A stretch of DNA of 33,461 bases from Peptoniphilus faecalis (GTDB lineage Bacteria; Bacillota; Clostridia; Tissierellales; Peptoniphilaceae): contig NZ_JABDSR010000016.1 in assembly GCF_012976305.1 (NCBI RefSeq), forward strand, positions 1 through 33,461, in the 5' to 3' direction. Shown piece after piece: positions 33,229 through 33,461 of this stretch. Both the position numbers and the translations under genes were made by a program. Every line of letters starts with the position of its first letter. Position 1 is the stretch's first letter. Below the pieces are notes generated by a model. That model had not been told where the DNA came from. It saw nothing but the letters and a program-made list of their open reading frames with translations, and did not search any database.

Positions 33229-33461
33229 GGTTCTTTGTCAAATAGTGTTGGTGAATAAAAATTAATGATATATGGTTTATGTCTTATGGCTTAAACCATA
33301 TATTTTTTTATGGTAAAAACATAAAAAAATTCTCAATCTAAAATTATCAAAAGAACGGTAACCGTAAGAAATTCTTTTAATAACTTTGATCTTGTTGTTA
33401 ATACCTTCAACCTTTCCATTGTTGTAATTAGTATTTAAAGTATTCTTAATCTTTTCTAAAT
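33229..33461 (-). mobile_element. ISL3-family insertion sequence, right copy (cut by window edge)
   Basis: It starts with the terminal repeat GGTTCTTTGTCAAATAGTG and the same stem-loop as the left copy, then enters the transposase gene on the minus strand. It is inverted relative to the left copy, one mismatch in 127 bp, so both are recent insertions of the same element. The remainder lies beyond the window. Confidence 0.88.
33277..33461 (-). CDS. ISL3-family transposase, C-terminal part (window edge)
   Basis: The visible 60 residues begin LEKIKNTLNTNYNNGKVEG and continue INNKIKVIKRISYGYRSFDN, the conserved C-terminal block of ISL3-family DDE transposases, ending at TAA 33279-33277. There is no frameshift in the visible part. 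The stop codon lies within the element's terminal stem-loop. Confidence 0.88.
   Translation of the reverse strand, partial: LEKIKNTLNTNYNNGKVEGINNKIKVIKRISYGYRSFDNFRLRIFLCFYHKKIYGLSHKT

Noticed and set aside
1-33461. Composite transposon bounded by the two ISL3 copies
   Set aside because: The interior is about 33 kb of essential core genes; it is far more likely that the same IS inserted twice independently.
1-33461. CRISPR arrays, phage genes or defence systems
   Set aside because: No regularly spaced direct repeats, cas-like, integrase (other than IS transposase) or recognisable defence genes were seen.

Overview
The window is about 33.5 kb of AT-rich DNA (roughly one third G+C by eye) from a low-G+C Gram-positive anaerobe. 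The gene set (FtsEX with an M23 hydrolase, WhiA, HPr with both His15 and Ser46, L10 leader, glmU-prs-pth-mfd and dnaE-pfkA-pyk strings, strong GGAGG ribosome binding sites) is typical of Bacillota. The style suggests a Clostridia/Tissierellia member such as the Peptoniphilus/Finegoldia/Anaerococcus group; that placement is inferred, not proven.

Layout. 1-127: 3' end of an ISL3-family IS. 153-1337 (-): CofE-like protein. 1551-5543 (+): ftsE-ftsX-M23 hydrolase-ctpA division and cell-wall operon. 5653-5726 (-): tRNA-Cys. 5801-6263: internally deleted IS (MITE-like). 6300-9767 (+): rpmG-secE-nusG-rplK-rplA, then rplJ-rplL from its own promoter with an L10 leader. 9795-13311: a LacI-type regulator divergent from a DHDPS-family lyase and an unusual NRAMP-like transporter. 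13378-15663 (-): cysK-cysE-nfo, preceded by a 204-nt leader. 16062-23629 (+): glmU-prs-pth-mfd-prsA-like. 23834-25037 (+): whiA-HPr. 25079-25500: a decayed ISL3-like element. 25706-31832 (+): dnaE-pfkA-pyk. 31861-33056 (-): an HD-domain protein and a CmpB-type membrane protein. 33229-33461: a second ISL3 copy, inverted relative to the first and cut by the window edge.

Most of the window is housekeeping: cell division and wall hydrolysis, translation, UDP-GlcNAc and PRPP synthesis, transcription-coupled repair, replication and lower glycolysis. The accessory parts are the IS ends and remnants and the LacI/lyase/transporter cassette.

The most striking signal is upstream of cysK. A TTGACA-17-TATAGT promoter is followed by a 27-codon ORF with its own ribosome binding site and three consecutive Cys codons, then by a strong terminator just before cysK. 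Competing pairings can be drawn by eye that fit classical ribosome-stalling attenuation by Cys-tRNA availability. Also notable are two near-identical hairpins with a compensatory base-pair change next to the rplK and rplA ribosome binding sites, and an NRAMP-like transporter that lacks both metal-binding motifs and is linked to an aldolase-superfamily gene.
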